This document shows, piece after piece, positions 34,957 to 42,674 of a DNA stretch of 64,000 nucleotides. The notes under the pieces are model-generated. The model ran no database searches. It was not told the origin of the DNA and worked only from the letters and a program-made list of their open reading frames with translations. A program made the position numbers and the translations under genes. Numbering within the stretch: position 1 is the first letter of the stretch; every line of letters begins with the position of its first letter. The stretch is from JAQVEM01 sp964601205. GTDB taxonomy: Bacteria > Actinomycetota > Humimicrobiia > Humimicrobiales > Humimicrobiaceae. Where the stretch lies: assembly GCA_964601205.1 (NCBI GenBank), contig CAZRML010000036.1:101309-165308 (forward strand), in the 5' to 3' direction.

Positions 34957-34985
34957 ATGTTAGTACACTATATATTGTATGTCAA
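34957..34985 (-). promoter_or_regulatory. nrdJ promoter
   Basis: TTGACA (34980-34985), 17-bp spacer and TAACAT (34957-34962) on the minus strand. NrdR box 2 occupies the spacer and touches the -35, so repressor binding would block polymerase directly. The leader would be about 110 nt. Confidence 0.7.
34965..34980 (-). promoter_or_regulatory. NrdR box 2 (strong)
   Basis: ACACTATATATTGTAT matches 15 of 16 positions of the NrdR consensus. It overlaps the nrdJ -35/-10 spacer. Together with box 1 at 32-bp periodicity this is the classic tandem NrdR operator. Confidence 0.88.
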
Positions 34986-35140
34986 TAGTTATATCTGTTT
35001 TTTTCTGGATTTTTAAACTCCCGGAATAAATTTTACCCTCAAAACAAATAAAATAAGGAAGATATTAATCAGGGTCCTCTAAAATATTTTAGCTTTTTTA
35101 AAAGTTTTTTTACTAAATAATACAATAACACGGCCTTTTC

Positions 35141-35149
35141 TGATATAAT
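35141..35149 (+). promoter_or_regulatory. Extended -10 promoter of the bS22-like gene
   Basis: TGATATAAT (TATAAT at 35144-35149) is identical to the nrdR-operon box at 24094-24102. Transcription would start about 75 nt before the ATG at 35231. Confidence 0.65.
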
Positions 35150-35230
35150 AGCTTACCCGACGGATACAGGGATATTTTAAATTAAAATAATTTATTATAT
35201 TTTATAAAGAAACACAGCCAAGGAAGTAAC

Positions 35231-35326
35231 ATGAGCTCGGTTATAAAAAAGAGAAGAAAAAAAATGAGAAAAAAGAAGCATAAGAAAATGCTTAAAAAGA
35301 CAAGATGGCAGAGAAGAAATAAATGA
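35231..35326 (+). CDS. bS22-like small ribosomal protein (AURKAIP1/COX24-type)
   Basis: A 31-codon gene encoding an extremely basic peptide: MSSVIKKRRKKMRKKKHKKM, then LKKTRWQRRNK. The SVIKKRR...KKKHRK...RTR-QRR pattern is that of the 33-residue bS22 protein described in mycobacterial ribosomes. An AAGGAAG ribosome site sits 4 nt before the ATG, and an extended -10 promoter lies upstream. It presumably binds 16S rRNA in the small subunit. The 85-codon frame on the opposite strand here is a shadow. The hit also points to an actinobacterial affinity. Confidence 0.85.
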   Translation: MSSVIKKRRKKMRKKKHKKMLKKTRWQRRNK

Positions 35327-35477
35327 TAATATATAAGTTAAAATCACTACTCTTGTTTTAACATTATACTGAAGTTGTTTAACAAATACTCTAAGCGATT
35401 TTTTTATAATTTTTAAAAATTCAGCCGGACAGATAGGACTGATAAAATACAAAGCTTCACGCTGGAAGAATTGCGGA

Positions 35478-36395
35478 TCAAAGTTCTTCCTCTGTCTTTT
35501 TTATTATGGGAATTAATTTTTCTTCCAGAGATTTTTCATCTTCTTTAACTTCTTCTCCAAACAAAAACCAGTTCTCAACATGCTCCGAAAATCCATCCGG
35601 GGGTATTTTCTCAAAACTGCCAAGTGTTTCTATCTCAATTATTTCTGGATTCGTGTAAACCTCCAGATTTACTCCGAAATCCGGGTATTTTATATCCGGT
35701 TCGTACTTCCATCTTTTAATAAAAGTCCATTTCTTGAGATTATATGCAACCCACCCGAGTGTATTCAGAGCCCCGATTTTTTGATTCGTTTTACTGTCAG
35801 GGTCCTGCCTTACCTGTATAAATTTATCTCCCCATATAAACCTGGAATCTCCCATCCTGGTATAAGGCCAGAGAACAAGAGGACGTGCTGGAAGCAAATT
35901 TTCACTCCCTGTCCCGTATGGTTCCTGCGGTATTATAGCTCTACCACCTTGTGCCATCACTGTAATTGCCCAGGGAGCCAGTTCAACTCCCCAAAGGTTC
36001 TTATTTGTCAGCCTGTGCAATATCTTTACACCATTATTTGAAAAAAATGTTATTTCAATTTCTTTCCTAATCCGGGTAGTGTCCTCCATTTTCTGGATAA
36101 GCTTCAGGGTCCTGCCGTCCCATTTATAATCAACCGGGTCATTATCAGGAAAATATGTTCGCTTGATTTCCTCGGGAGCATGCCAGAGCCTGTGCCCTCC
36201 ATATAACAGCCATTCCTTACCGCCGGTCTTACCCTGCTGATTTTTTACTTCCTTTAAGACATTTATCTCTCCGATAAACCCCAGCCGGATAATCCTGGGG
36301 CCAACTTCAGTAGTAATTACCATCTCCATTTCATCATTAGCCAAACGTATACATTTATTCCATCCTCCGTATTCAAAATTCTCTTCAATTTTCAT
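35478..36395 (-). CDS. Galactose-mutarotase-fold protein (DUF4380-like)
   Basis: A 305-residue soluble protein that looks like the beta-sandwich aldose-epimerase fold: an N-terminal IRLANDEMEMVITTEVGPRI strand, GGHRLWHAPEEIKRTYFPDN near residue 86 with a conserved-type His and acidic pair, HRLTNKNLWGVELAPWAITV near 133 and IIPQEPYGT. No signal peptide. Such proteins are epimerases or carbohydrate-binding proteins often next to glycosidases, fitting the DUF4015 gene upstream. Activity is not predictable from these motifs. Confidence 0.7.
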   Translation of the reverse strand: MKIEENFEYGGWNKCIRLANDEMEMVITTEVGPRIIRLGFIGEINVLKEVKNQQGKTGGKEWLLYGGHRLWHAPEEIKRTYFPDNDPVDYKWDGRTLKLIQKMEDTTRIRKEIEITFFSNNGVKILHRLTNKNLWGVELAPWAITVMAQGGRAIIPQEPYGTGSENLLPARPLVLWPYTRMGDSRFIWGDKFIQVRQDPDSKTNQKIGALNTLGWVAYNLKKWTFIKRWKYEPDIKYPDFGVNLEVYTNPEIIEIETLGSFEKIPPDGFSEHVENWFLFGEEVKEDEKSLEEKLIPIIKKTEEEL

Positions 36396-36537
36396 AATTA
36401 TCTCACCCCTGTGCCACTTACCATTTCCTTATTATTTAAAATATATAATTTTCATCTAAACTTTCCGGATAATTTAAAAATATCTTTATTCTAATTTTAA
36501 TACTACACAGCTCATTTTGCTAATCCAATGTACATTA

Positions 36538-37662
36538 TTATCTATTTAAAGCCTTCTCTACTGTCCCATAATTATTCGCTGCATTCCAGCATAAGTATCC
36601 TTCTATTTCTAAATCCTTCGCTGCTCTCATCTGCTCCAGTATTTCTTTTTCTGTATACTTTACCCTCAGGCTAAAGGCCTGAATCCACGGGACCACCATA
36701 CAGTCCGTATCATTTAAATTATCTATTCTCAGCATCCCTTTTTTTAAGGTATAACTCACTACCTCGTAAGGATACTCTTCGGGGAGTCCATAACCTAAAA
36801 AATTCGTAGAATAATGAGAAGGATACGGCATAGGATATATGTAATCCAGAAATGGTACAATTTCCTCAAGCAGCTGACCAATCCCCTGGTCATTCTCTAC
36901 TATAAAGGTCCAGCCAAAAACATCCGCGGATATTTTAATATTATAGGATTTTGTTTCCTCTCTTACTCTTTTTAAAAAATTAGTTATAGCCCAGACCTTT
37001 GTATTACCATTTACATTATAAGTGTATTCAGCATAAGCTATATTCCCCCTGGCGGGCGCTCTGATATAATCAAACTGTATCTCCCTGACACCTTTTGAAG
37101 CAAGCTCTTTTACAATTTCTATATAATAATCCCATACTTCTTCACAATAAATATCGGGCCAGTAAGAACCTTCCGAATAAAGAGGCATCCCTGTTCTTTT
37201 ATCTGCAATTGCAAACTCCGGTCTTGCCCGCGGCAGGATGCTATCTTTATAAACAACAAATCTTGCTATACCATAAATTCCCCTCTCGTTCATTTCCTTC
37301 AATAACAAATCAAGGTCATAATAATTTTTATTTGCTCCTGTTTCTTCTGCCAGTTTTATACCTGTATTGTAGTCAATATAACCCCAATCATCTTTGACAT
37401 CAAAAACAATACTGTTTAACTCGGTCGTTTCTATTAAATTATAAATTTCTTCTCTTTTAGTTTTACTGCCAGTACTGATTCCGGTAATATACACAGCTTT
37501 CTGAGTCCCCGGTTCAATATCCCATGCGTAAGGATTACATTTAATAAAACAGGGGTCTATTCCAGCTTCCAGATTACTAAAAGGTATAATAAAAAAAACA
37601 CAAATCAGTATTATGGTTAGTATTTTAGCAGCATTAACAAAATTCTCTTGCTTTCTATTCAT
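36538..37662 (-). CDS. Exported DUF4015-type putative glycoside hydrolase
   Basis: A 374-residue protein with an N-terminal membrane anchor or signal (ILTIILICVFFIIPFSNLEA, about residues 14-33) and a TIM-barrel-like DUF4015 domain: KAVYITGISTGSKTKREEI near 54, SIVFDVKDDWGYIDY near 84, GIYGIARFVVYKDSILPRAR near 133, VREIQFDYIRAPARGN near 195 and KISADVFGWTF near 245. The family is annotated as putative glycoside hydrolase with acidic residues at strand ends. It would act on an extracellular or envelope polysaccharide; the substrate is unknown. Confidence 0.85.
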   Translation of the reverse strand: MNRKQENFVNAAKILTIILICVFFIIPFSNLEAGIDPCFIKCNPYAWDIEPGTQKAVYITGISTGSKTKREEIYNLIETTELNSIVFDVKDDWGYIDYNTGIKLAEETGANKNYYDLDLLLKEMNERGIYGIARFVVYKDSILPRARPEFAIADKRTGMPLYSEGSYWPDIYCEEVWDYYIEIVKELASKGVREIQFDYIRAPARGNIAYAEYTYNVNGNTKVWAITNFLKRVREETKSYNIKISADVFGWTFIVENDQGIGQLLEEIVPFLDYIYPMPYPSHYSTNFLGYGLPEEYPYEVVSYTLKKGMLRIDNLNDTDCMVVPWIQAFSLRVKYTEKEILEQMRAAKDLEIEGYLCWNAANNYGTVEKALNR

Positions 37663-37905
37663 TTCTTATTCTTTAAATTATTTATATTCTATTTGCCTGC
37701 CCTTAAATATGATAACGGGAACTGTTTCCTAAATTTGTAGCAACTGCATAAAATAAATCTAATTCTAATTATATTAAAACTTCATGCTTCATTCCCTTAA
37801 CCAGTTCAGGGTATTTTGGATACAATTACTAACCATTATATACATTATTATATTTATTAATGGTTTAAATTGCTAACATTCCCCGGAAACACTACCATCA
37901 TATAG

Positions 37906-37911
37906 TATAAT
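37906..37911 (+). promoter_or_regulatory. Possible -10 box for the KaiC-like gene
   Basis: TATAAT within ATATAGTATAATG, about 110 bp before the ATG at 38025, without a clear -35. The rest of the 37663-38024 spacer has only a short CCGG...CCGG inverted repeat near 37939-37957. Confidence 0.4.
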
Positions 37912-38024
37912 GTAATCAGGGAGTAATAAAATTCAGGTCCGGTTCTTAAAATACCGGGATTAGCAGCGCATGGATAACTAATTAAATTACTCATAATTTA
38001 AACTTTAACCGTTAAGGAGATATA

Positions 38025-38780
38025 ATGAAAAACTTAAAACTGAGCCATGAATGGCTTGTTAAATTACTGCCGGAAGGGCTGCCCTGTCCATCATCTACAC
38101 TTATCAGCGGGCCGGGGGGTTCGGGAAAACCATTAATAGGCTTCGCATTTGTTTATGACTGGTTAAAAGCCGGGGGCAATGTTTTGTTTATCGCACTTCA
38201 ATATGCAGAAACTAAATTTGTAAAAACATCATTAATGCAACTCTATAACATGGATGTCGAAAATTACCAGGGAAAGGTAGCCTATATCCAGTTTGGCCAC
38301 GACCTGGATAGGTGGGAAAAAATTAATAAAAACACCCTGAGAGCAAATCTGCTTAAGCCCGATATATGGGAAGAAGCAATAAAAGAGGCGGAGAGCTTCC
38401 CTGACCATTCAGATGAGCCGGGAACACTGGTATTTGCATCAGCACTGAACCTTCTGTTATTCTCACCAACTTACCGGGAAACTAACCTGGATAAAATTGA
38501 GAAGCTTCTTTTGGAAGATAAAAGAAGAACATATTTATTTAGTGTAAGCACAAGTGCTTTTGGAAAAGACATAAAAAGATGGGAAAAAGCAGCCGATAAT
38601 CTCATGTTTGCCAGGATGGAAGAAAAAATGAAATTATACCTTAGCATAGACAAAATAAATAATGAAAAGGTAGAACCTGAAGAAATACAGGTACCGGTTA
38701 AAAGAGAGATACTTGAACAGATAAAAGAGGTTGCCGAGGGCACCAGAAAAAGAGAAATACCAGAGATAAGAAAGATTTAA
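38025..38780 (+). CDS. KaiC/RecA-superfamily ATPase-like protein with altered Walker A
   Basis: A 251-residue protein whose N-terminus follows the KaiC-like pattern: LPEGLPCPSSTLISGPGGSG leading to GKP at residues 34-36, where the Walker A Ser/Thr after Lys35 is Pro. NVLFIALQYAE near 62 and the hydrophobic GTLVFASALNLLLF near 139 take the places of later ATPase motifs, with Ala-Ser at the expected Walker B acid. An AAGGAGATATA ribosome site precedes the ATG. The loss of catalytic residues suggests a nucleotide-binding or structural relative rather than an active ATPase. Role unknown. Confidence 0.7.
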   Translation: MKNLKLSHEWLVKLLPEGLPCPSSTLISGPGGSGKPLIGFAFVYDWLKAGGNVLFIALQYAETKFVKTSLMQLYNMDVENYQGKVAYIQFGHDLDRWEKINKNTLRANLLKPDIWEEAIKEAESFPDHSDEPGTLVFASALNLLLFSPTYRETNLDKIEKLLLEDKRRTYLFSVSTSAFGKDIKRWEKAADNLMFARMEEKMKLYLSIDKINNEKVEPEEIQVPVKREILEQIKEVAEGTRKREIPEIRKI

Positions 38781-38915
38781 AAATCTTTATTAATTATAAA
38801 ACAGCAAGCTTACCTAAAAACACCCGTAATTTTTTTATACATATGAATGTAAGGATATAATTCTATATTATCAATAAATTTTATTTTTCTTTTCAATCAG
38901 ACCGTACCTGTTTTG

Positions 38916-39212
38916 CTATTTTTCTGCCTTATCCATTTCATCCATTATCTCTTTTATTTTCTTTTTCTCCCACGAACCGCCTGTTATTTTATAAAATACG
39001 AATACACCCATGGCATGCCAGAATATTCCGATTCCCCAGAATGCAGTTACCCAGTAGAACCACCAGCCCCGAAGCCCTGTGACAAGGTCGATTATTATCA
39101 GCACTACATTTACTCCAATATAGGAAAAAAGATGGGTATAAAACCCTTTTATTTCCTCTACCCTCTTCTTTGCCGCCTGATACTTTTCCTCATCAATTTT
39201 TGTATCATTCAT
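38916..39212 (-). CDS. 2TM-domain small membrane protein
   Basis: A 98-residue protein with an N-terminal charged helix (EEKYQAAKKRVEEIKGFYTH), two membrane spans (FSYIGVNVVLIIIDLVTGL and WFYWVTAFWGIGIFWHAMGV) and a charged tail. It matches the 2TM domain found alone or fused to sensor kinases. A longer-looking frame on the opposite strand is a shadow. It is followed on the same strand by no close gene. Confidence 0.8.
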   Translation of the reverse strand: MNDTKIDEEKYQAAKKRVEEIKGFYTHLFSYIGVNVVLIIIDLVTGLRGWWFYWVTAFWGIGIFWHAMGVFVFYKITGGSWEKKKIKEIMDEMDKAEK

Positions 39213-39356
39213 TTATTACTCCCTCCCAGACCATTGATAAATTTTTAAAAACCAGACTTATAACCTTAAATAATTTTCCCTTTTTTCGTCCCTGCATTAA
39301 TTCTTATATTTCCTTTTTATTTTAAAAAAAGTAACCCAAAGTTATTTCTCTAACAG

Positions 39357-39785
39357 CTAATCCTCATAATTTAGATACTTTTTGGAAAGCGGGTGATTGA
39401 ACCTCTTCCACAAAATTGCCCCAAATATGGTTCCAACCGGGAAAAATAATATCATGGTAACTACAAGAACTGCCCTCCCGAGAGGAACCGCAAAAGAGCG
39501 CCTGTTATATAAGCCTATCAGTTCCACAACATATAATGCCGGAAGAATCAGAGAATAAGCCATCTTGAAAGGAAAAGCTACTACATTCCTGACAATATCA
39601 GGAACATGGTAAACAGTAATGGCCTCTCCAAGATACCCGGTAAAAAAACCTCCGGGATGCCACCCCCAGCCGAGACCCGAAAGTACTGCCAGGCCGGTGA
39701 TGATAGCCATAACCCAGCATAGTACGAGCACCCCTTCCAGCTGTTTCTTGCCCTCTTTTAAATCTTCTTTACTTATTTCTTCCAA
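39357..39785 (-). CDS. Hypothetical membrane protein, about four spans
   Basis: A 142-residue protein with spans near residues 18-40 (GVLVLCWVMAIITGLAVLSG), 72-92 (FKMAYSLILPALYVVELIGL) and 104-127 (GRAVLVVTMILFFPVGTIFG), and a short acidic N-terminus. No family recognised. It lies between a 2TM protein and the GIN/DUF4097 envelope genes on the same strand, so it may belong with small membrane stress proteins. Confidence 0.7.
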   Translation of the reverse strand: MEEISKEDLKEGKKQLEGVLVLCWVMAIITGLAVLSGLGWGWHPGGFFTGYLGEAITVYHVPDIVRNVVAFPFKMAYSLILPALYVVELIGLYNRRSFAVPLGRAVLVVTMILFFPVGTIFGAILWKRFNHPLSKKYLNYED

Positions 39786-39867
39786 TTTTCCCCTCTCTTT
39801 ATTATTTTATATCACAAAATATTATTAATATCTAAATCGCACCTATTTATAATTTTTTTTCATCAGT

Positions 39868-40641
39868 TTAATCAACACTCCTTATCCTTCCCAGGCCTGT
39901 TATATTTTGCTGTACACGGGGAGAACCCTGGTACTCAACACCGCCTACTCCGGATATATCCACATCAAGCTCCTGGCTAACGTTTACCGCGGCACTACCT
40001 GCACCGGAAACGGTTATGTCACATTCCCTGCTTTCCAGGTTTTCAGCATCATATTTACCCGCACCGCTTAAATCTATTTCCTGCCTGTCAACCCTGCCAC
40101 TCATGGTTATATCCCCTGCTCCTGAAGAATTTACCCTGACCACATCGGCATTCAGGCTGAAATCTATATCACCGGCACCACCAATTTCAATCTCCAGTTC
40201 TTCGGCATCAAAATCATGGCATACAATACTGCCTGCACCACTCAATAAGATTTCATCCAGTTCCTTTACCGTAAGATAGAACTTTATATCCGAGGTTGGA
40301 ACAAAATTATAGCCCCGCCTGAAACCAATGGTCAGTCTATCTGCTGATACCTCTGTCTCTATCAGGGGGATTATATTATCATCAGTTTCTATTAACAGTG
40401 CTTCTTTTTCTCCCTGAGTGATAATTAAATCACCAACACCTGATAGATGTACTTTATGAAAATCCGAAACATCCCTTTCTTCGGTTCTTACCTCCCCTGA
40501 ACCCCTTACCAGCCCTATGGTCCAGTTACAGGATACGCTGACAGCCGAGATAAAAACTACCAGAAAAATTACCGGCATAATATGCATCAATCTAACCAAA
40601 CTGTTTTTTCTGCTCTTAATATTCACTTTTATTCCTTCCAT
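39868..40641 (-). CDS. GIN-domain (DUF2807) beta-helix lipoprotein
   Basis: A 257-residue protein with a lipoprotein signal ending in AVSVSC (Cys38) and a repetitive DUF2807/GIN domain: HLSGVGDLIITQGEKEALLI near 66, then recurring SGAG units (LLSGAGSIVCHDF, GGAGDIDFSL, SSGAGDITMS, LSGAGKYDAE) spaced about 20 residues, as in a stacked beta-helix. It would sit on the outside of the membrane. It is the last gene of a padR-DUF1700-DUF4097-GIN run. Confidence 0.88.
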   Translation of the reverse strand: MEGIKVNIKSRKNSLVRLMHIMPVIFLVVFISAVSVSCNWTIGLVRGSGEVRTEERDVSDFHKVHLSGVGDLIITQGEKEALLIETDDNIIPLIETEVSADRLTIGFRRGYNFVPTSDIKFYLTVKELDEILLSGAGSIVCHDFDAEELEIEIGGAGDIDFSLNADVVRVNSSGAGDITMSGRVDRQEIDLSGAGKYDAENLESRECDITVSGAGSAAVNVSQELDVDISGVGGVEYQGSPRVQQNITGLGRIRSVD

Positions 40642-40693
40642 TACTAAATAATTTTGTTAATCCAGAAGACAATCCAGCACCAGCCCTATATTA

Positions 40694-41593
40694 TCAGTAA
40701 TCTATATCAATATTTCCCGAAATGGTGCTTATGATAATCTCCTTACTATCATCTCTTATTAAGCCCTCCAGGCTCCTGCCGCTGGAGGAAGTTATTTTAA
40801 TTGGGAAACTATTGTCTATAACACCTGAAACTGATTCCGCTTTAAGGTAAAACCTGGCATTTTTTGAAAGCTCGACACCAACGTCACCGGAGGTACTTTC
40901 AATATAAATATTACTGGAATCTTTTTGCTCTATATTAATATTGCCCGATACAGTAATTATTTTGATATCATCATTCCGCATTCCTTCCTCCAGCACTATA
41001 TCACCGGATATGGTGCTAACATCTATATCTCCAGTATAATCTCTAAGGCTAACGTCCCCGGAATTAGCATTTATTTTTAAATCACCGGCAAACAATGAAT
41101 CTCCTTTTAAATCCCCTGATATATTCCCGTAATCAAACCTATCAATCTTCAAATTACTGACACTTACATCTGACGAGGAGGTCTCTATTGCCAGAACCTC
41201 CAGAGAGTCTTCAGGTATATACAGGTCCAGGGTGTTTCTCCAAACACTGAACCCGATTAATGGTGTTTTAGGTCTGACAATCTCTATCCTCAGCTCACCT
41301 CCCGATATATAGGAAACAAGTGAAGGTATATCTCTGTTTAAGCCCGTGGAGACCTCGCCGTAAAAATGCACCCTGATTTCGTCTTCATCGGCAGGAATAA
41401 TATTTACATCCGTGCTTACAACATCTATAAAAATCTTATCTACTTCCTGCGGGTTAAAATTTTTTGATTCATTGATTTTTTCTGTTGCTATAGAAAAATT
41501 ACCGGTCACCATGAGTATAATGCCCGCTGTAACAAAAGAACCAACCATTACAATAACAAGGCATATAACGAATTTCTTTATTCCAAATTTCAT
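40694..41593 (-). CDS. DUF4097-type beta-helix membrane-anchored protein
   Basis: A 299-residue protein with one N-terminal membrane span (FVICLVIVMVGSFVTAGIIL) and an extracytoplasmic DUF4097 repeat domain with alternating SSSDVSVSNL, ISGDLKGDSL, NSGDVSLRDY, ISGDIVLEEG, VSGNINIEQ and TSGDVGVEL units of about 20 residues. This fold is the same general type as the GIN protein downstream. It starts 1 bp after the DUF1700 gene stop, indicating tight coupling. The function, perhaps cell-envelope sensing, is unknown. Confidence 0.88.
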   Translation of the reverse strand: MKFGIKKFVICLVIVMVGSFVTAGIILMVTGNFSIATEKINESKNFNPQEVDKIFIDVVSTDVNIIPADEDEIRVHFYGEVSTGLNRDIPSLVSYISGGELRIEIVRPKTPLIGFSVWRNTLDLYIPEDSLEVLAIETSSSDVSVSNLKIDRFDYGNISGDLKGDSLFAGDLKINANSGDVSLRDYTGDIDVSTISGDIVLEEGMRNDDIKIITVSGNINIEQKDSSNIYIESTSGDVGVELSKNARFYLKAESVSGVIDNSFPIKITSSSGRSLEGLIRDDSKEIIISTISGNIDIDY

Positions 41594-41594
41594 T

Positions 41595-42173
41595 TTATCG
41601 CTCCCTCCCGGTTATGATTCTCAAGTTAAACTTAATATACCTTATAAATAATCTGTAAAGCCATTTTGCCAGGTATATATTACCTATAAAAAATAATATA
41701 CCGAAGCAGGTAAGCCCTATGGATATAAAAACCGCCACTGCCGGGGTGACTAAAACAGTAAAATACTGGGGAAACAAAGGTCCAAAAATAGCTGCAAGAA
41801 ACAGTGTAATCCCCGATGCAGTAATGGCTATGGCCGAAACAAATAATGCCAGCAACACAGCTACTACGGCAATAAAAGGACCGAGGATAAATATTAGATT
41901 AAAAAACCCCAGTCCCATAGTAGCAAAAACAGCCCTGGTGATATTAATAGCAGAAGTAGCTTTTTCTGCCTTATCTACCAGTATGGTGGCTTTAAGCTGA
42001 CCGGCAAGAACCTTTGGGTCTCCCAGCGAAATAGCTATATCTTCTTCAGCTCTTCCTTCTAAAAGTCCTTCCTTGAAATGTTCCTCAAAATCACTTATCG
42101 CGTCTTTCCTGTCCTCCTCGGGAACTCCCCTGAGATTTGAGGATAAAATATTTATAAAATCTTTCTTATTCAT
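41595..42173 (-). CDS. DUF1700-family membrane protein
   Basis: About 192 residues. The N-terminal soluble domain (KKDFINILSSNLRGVPEEDR, then DAISDFEEHFKEGLLEG, ISLGDPKVLAGQL) is the DUF1700 signature, followed by three or four membrane spans (MGLGFFNLIFILGPFIAVVA and others). The longest frame begins at 42185, abutting its AAAGG; ATG 42173 lies about 12 nt after it. In Firmicutes and actinobacteria this protein is usually co-encoded with a PadR regulator and DUF4097 protein, as here. The gene overlaps padR by 8-20 bp. Confidence 0.88.
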   Translation of the reverse strand: MNKKDFINILSSNLRGVPEEDRKDAISDFEEHFKEGLLEGRAEEDIAISLGDPKVLAGQLKATILVDKAEKATSAINITRAVFATMGLGFFNLIFILGPFIAVVAVLLALFVSAIAITASGITLFLAAIFGPLFPQYFTVLVTPAVAVFISIGLTCFGILFFIGNIYLAKWLYRLFIRYIKFNLRIITGRER

Positions 42174-42489
42174 CCTTAGCACCATCCTTTAAAAAGCTAT
42201 TTACTTTTTTAACAAAAGTTAACCACTCTTCCTTCAGTTCTTTTTCTATCTCTTTCCCGGCTTCGGTCAACTGATAGTATTTCCTGGGAGCGCCTTCACT
42301 GGATTCCTCAAGGTAAGTAGTGACATAACCATCATTTTTTAGCCTCCTGAGCAGAGGGTAAATTGTTCCCTCTGAAATAGATATACTTTTGGAGATCTCA
42401 TTTACCAGCTCATATCCATAGCGATTTTTTCTTGCCATCAGAGCAAGGGCACAGAGCTCCAGAACACCCTTTTTAAACTGTATATTCAT
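42166..42489 (-). CDS. PadR-family transcriptional regulator
   Basis: A 107-residue winged-helix repressor: GVLELCALALMARKNRYGYE, then ISISEGTIYPLLRRLKNDGY in the recognition region near 35-60 and YYQLTEAGKEIEKEL near 77. Small PadR proteins respond to ligands or envelope stress. It heads a four-gene operon and an 8-bp-spaced perfect 9-bp inverted repeat overlaps its promoter, so it probably represses itself. The divergent ABC transporter starts 185 bp away and may share control. Confidence 0.93.
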   Translation of the reverse strand: MNIQFKKGVLELCALALMARKNRYGYELVNEISKSISISEGTIYPLLRRLKNDGYVTTYLEESSEGAPRKYYQLTEAGKEIEKELKEEWLTFVKKVNSFLKDGAKDE

Positions 42490-42520
42490 TAAAATAAATC
42501 CTTTCTATAAATTTTGTATC

Positions 42521-42546
42521 TGTATGATAACACAAGGTATCATACA
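42521..42546. promoter_or_regulatory. PadR operator inside the padR promoter
   Basis: TGTATGATA and TATCATACA (42521-42529 and 42538-42546) are a perfect 9-bp inverted repeat with 8-bp spacer. On the minus strand TTGCAA (42547-42552), a 17-bp spacer and TATCAT (42524-42529) form the promoter, and the dyad covers the spacer and -10 exactly. This is a textbook autorepressor layout. The ATG-n-CAT arms resemble known PadR sites. Confidence 0.85.
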
Positions 42547-42674
42547 TTGCAAGGTACTATTTAAATAAAATTATTAGGAGTTAACATTATTATAGATTTA
42601 TTATATTATTATTATAATTTTTTTACATTTGAAACACTTTTTAAAATTTAAAAAACGTATATTTTAGATTTAAT

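Noticed and set aside
35195..35452. 85-codon minus-strand frame
   Set aside because: It lies antisense to the bS22-like gene, has no ribosome site or recognisable family, and the plus-strand gene has a promoter, ribosome site and strong motif match.
38913..39248. 111-codon plus-strand frame
   Set aside because: Antisense to the well-formed 2TM-domain gene; its Pro/Tyr/Leu-rich composition is typical of a shadow frame.
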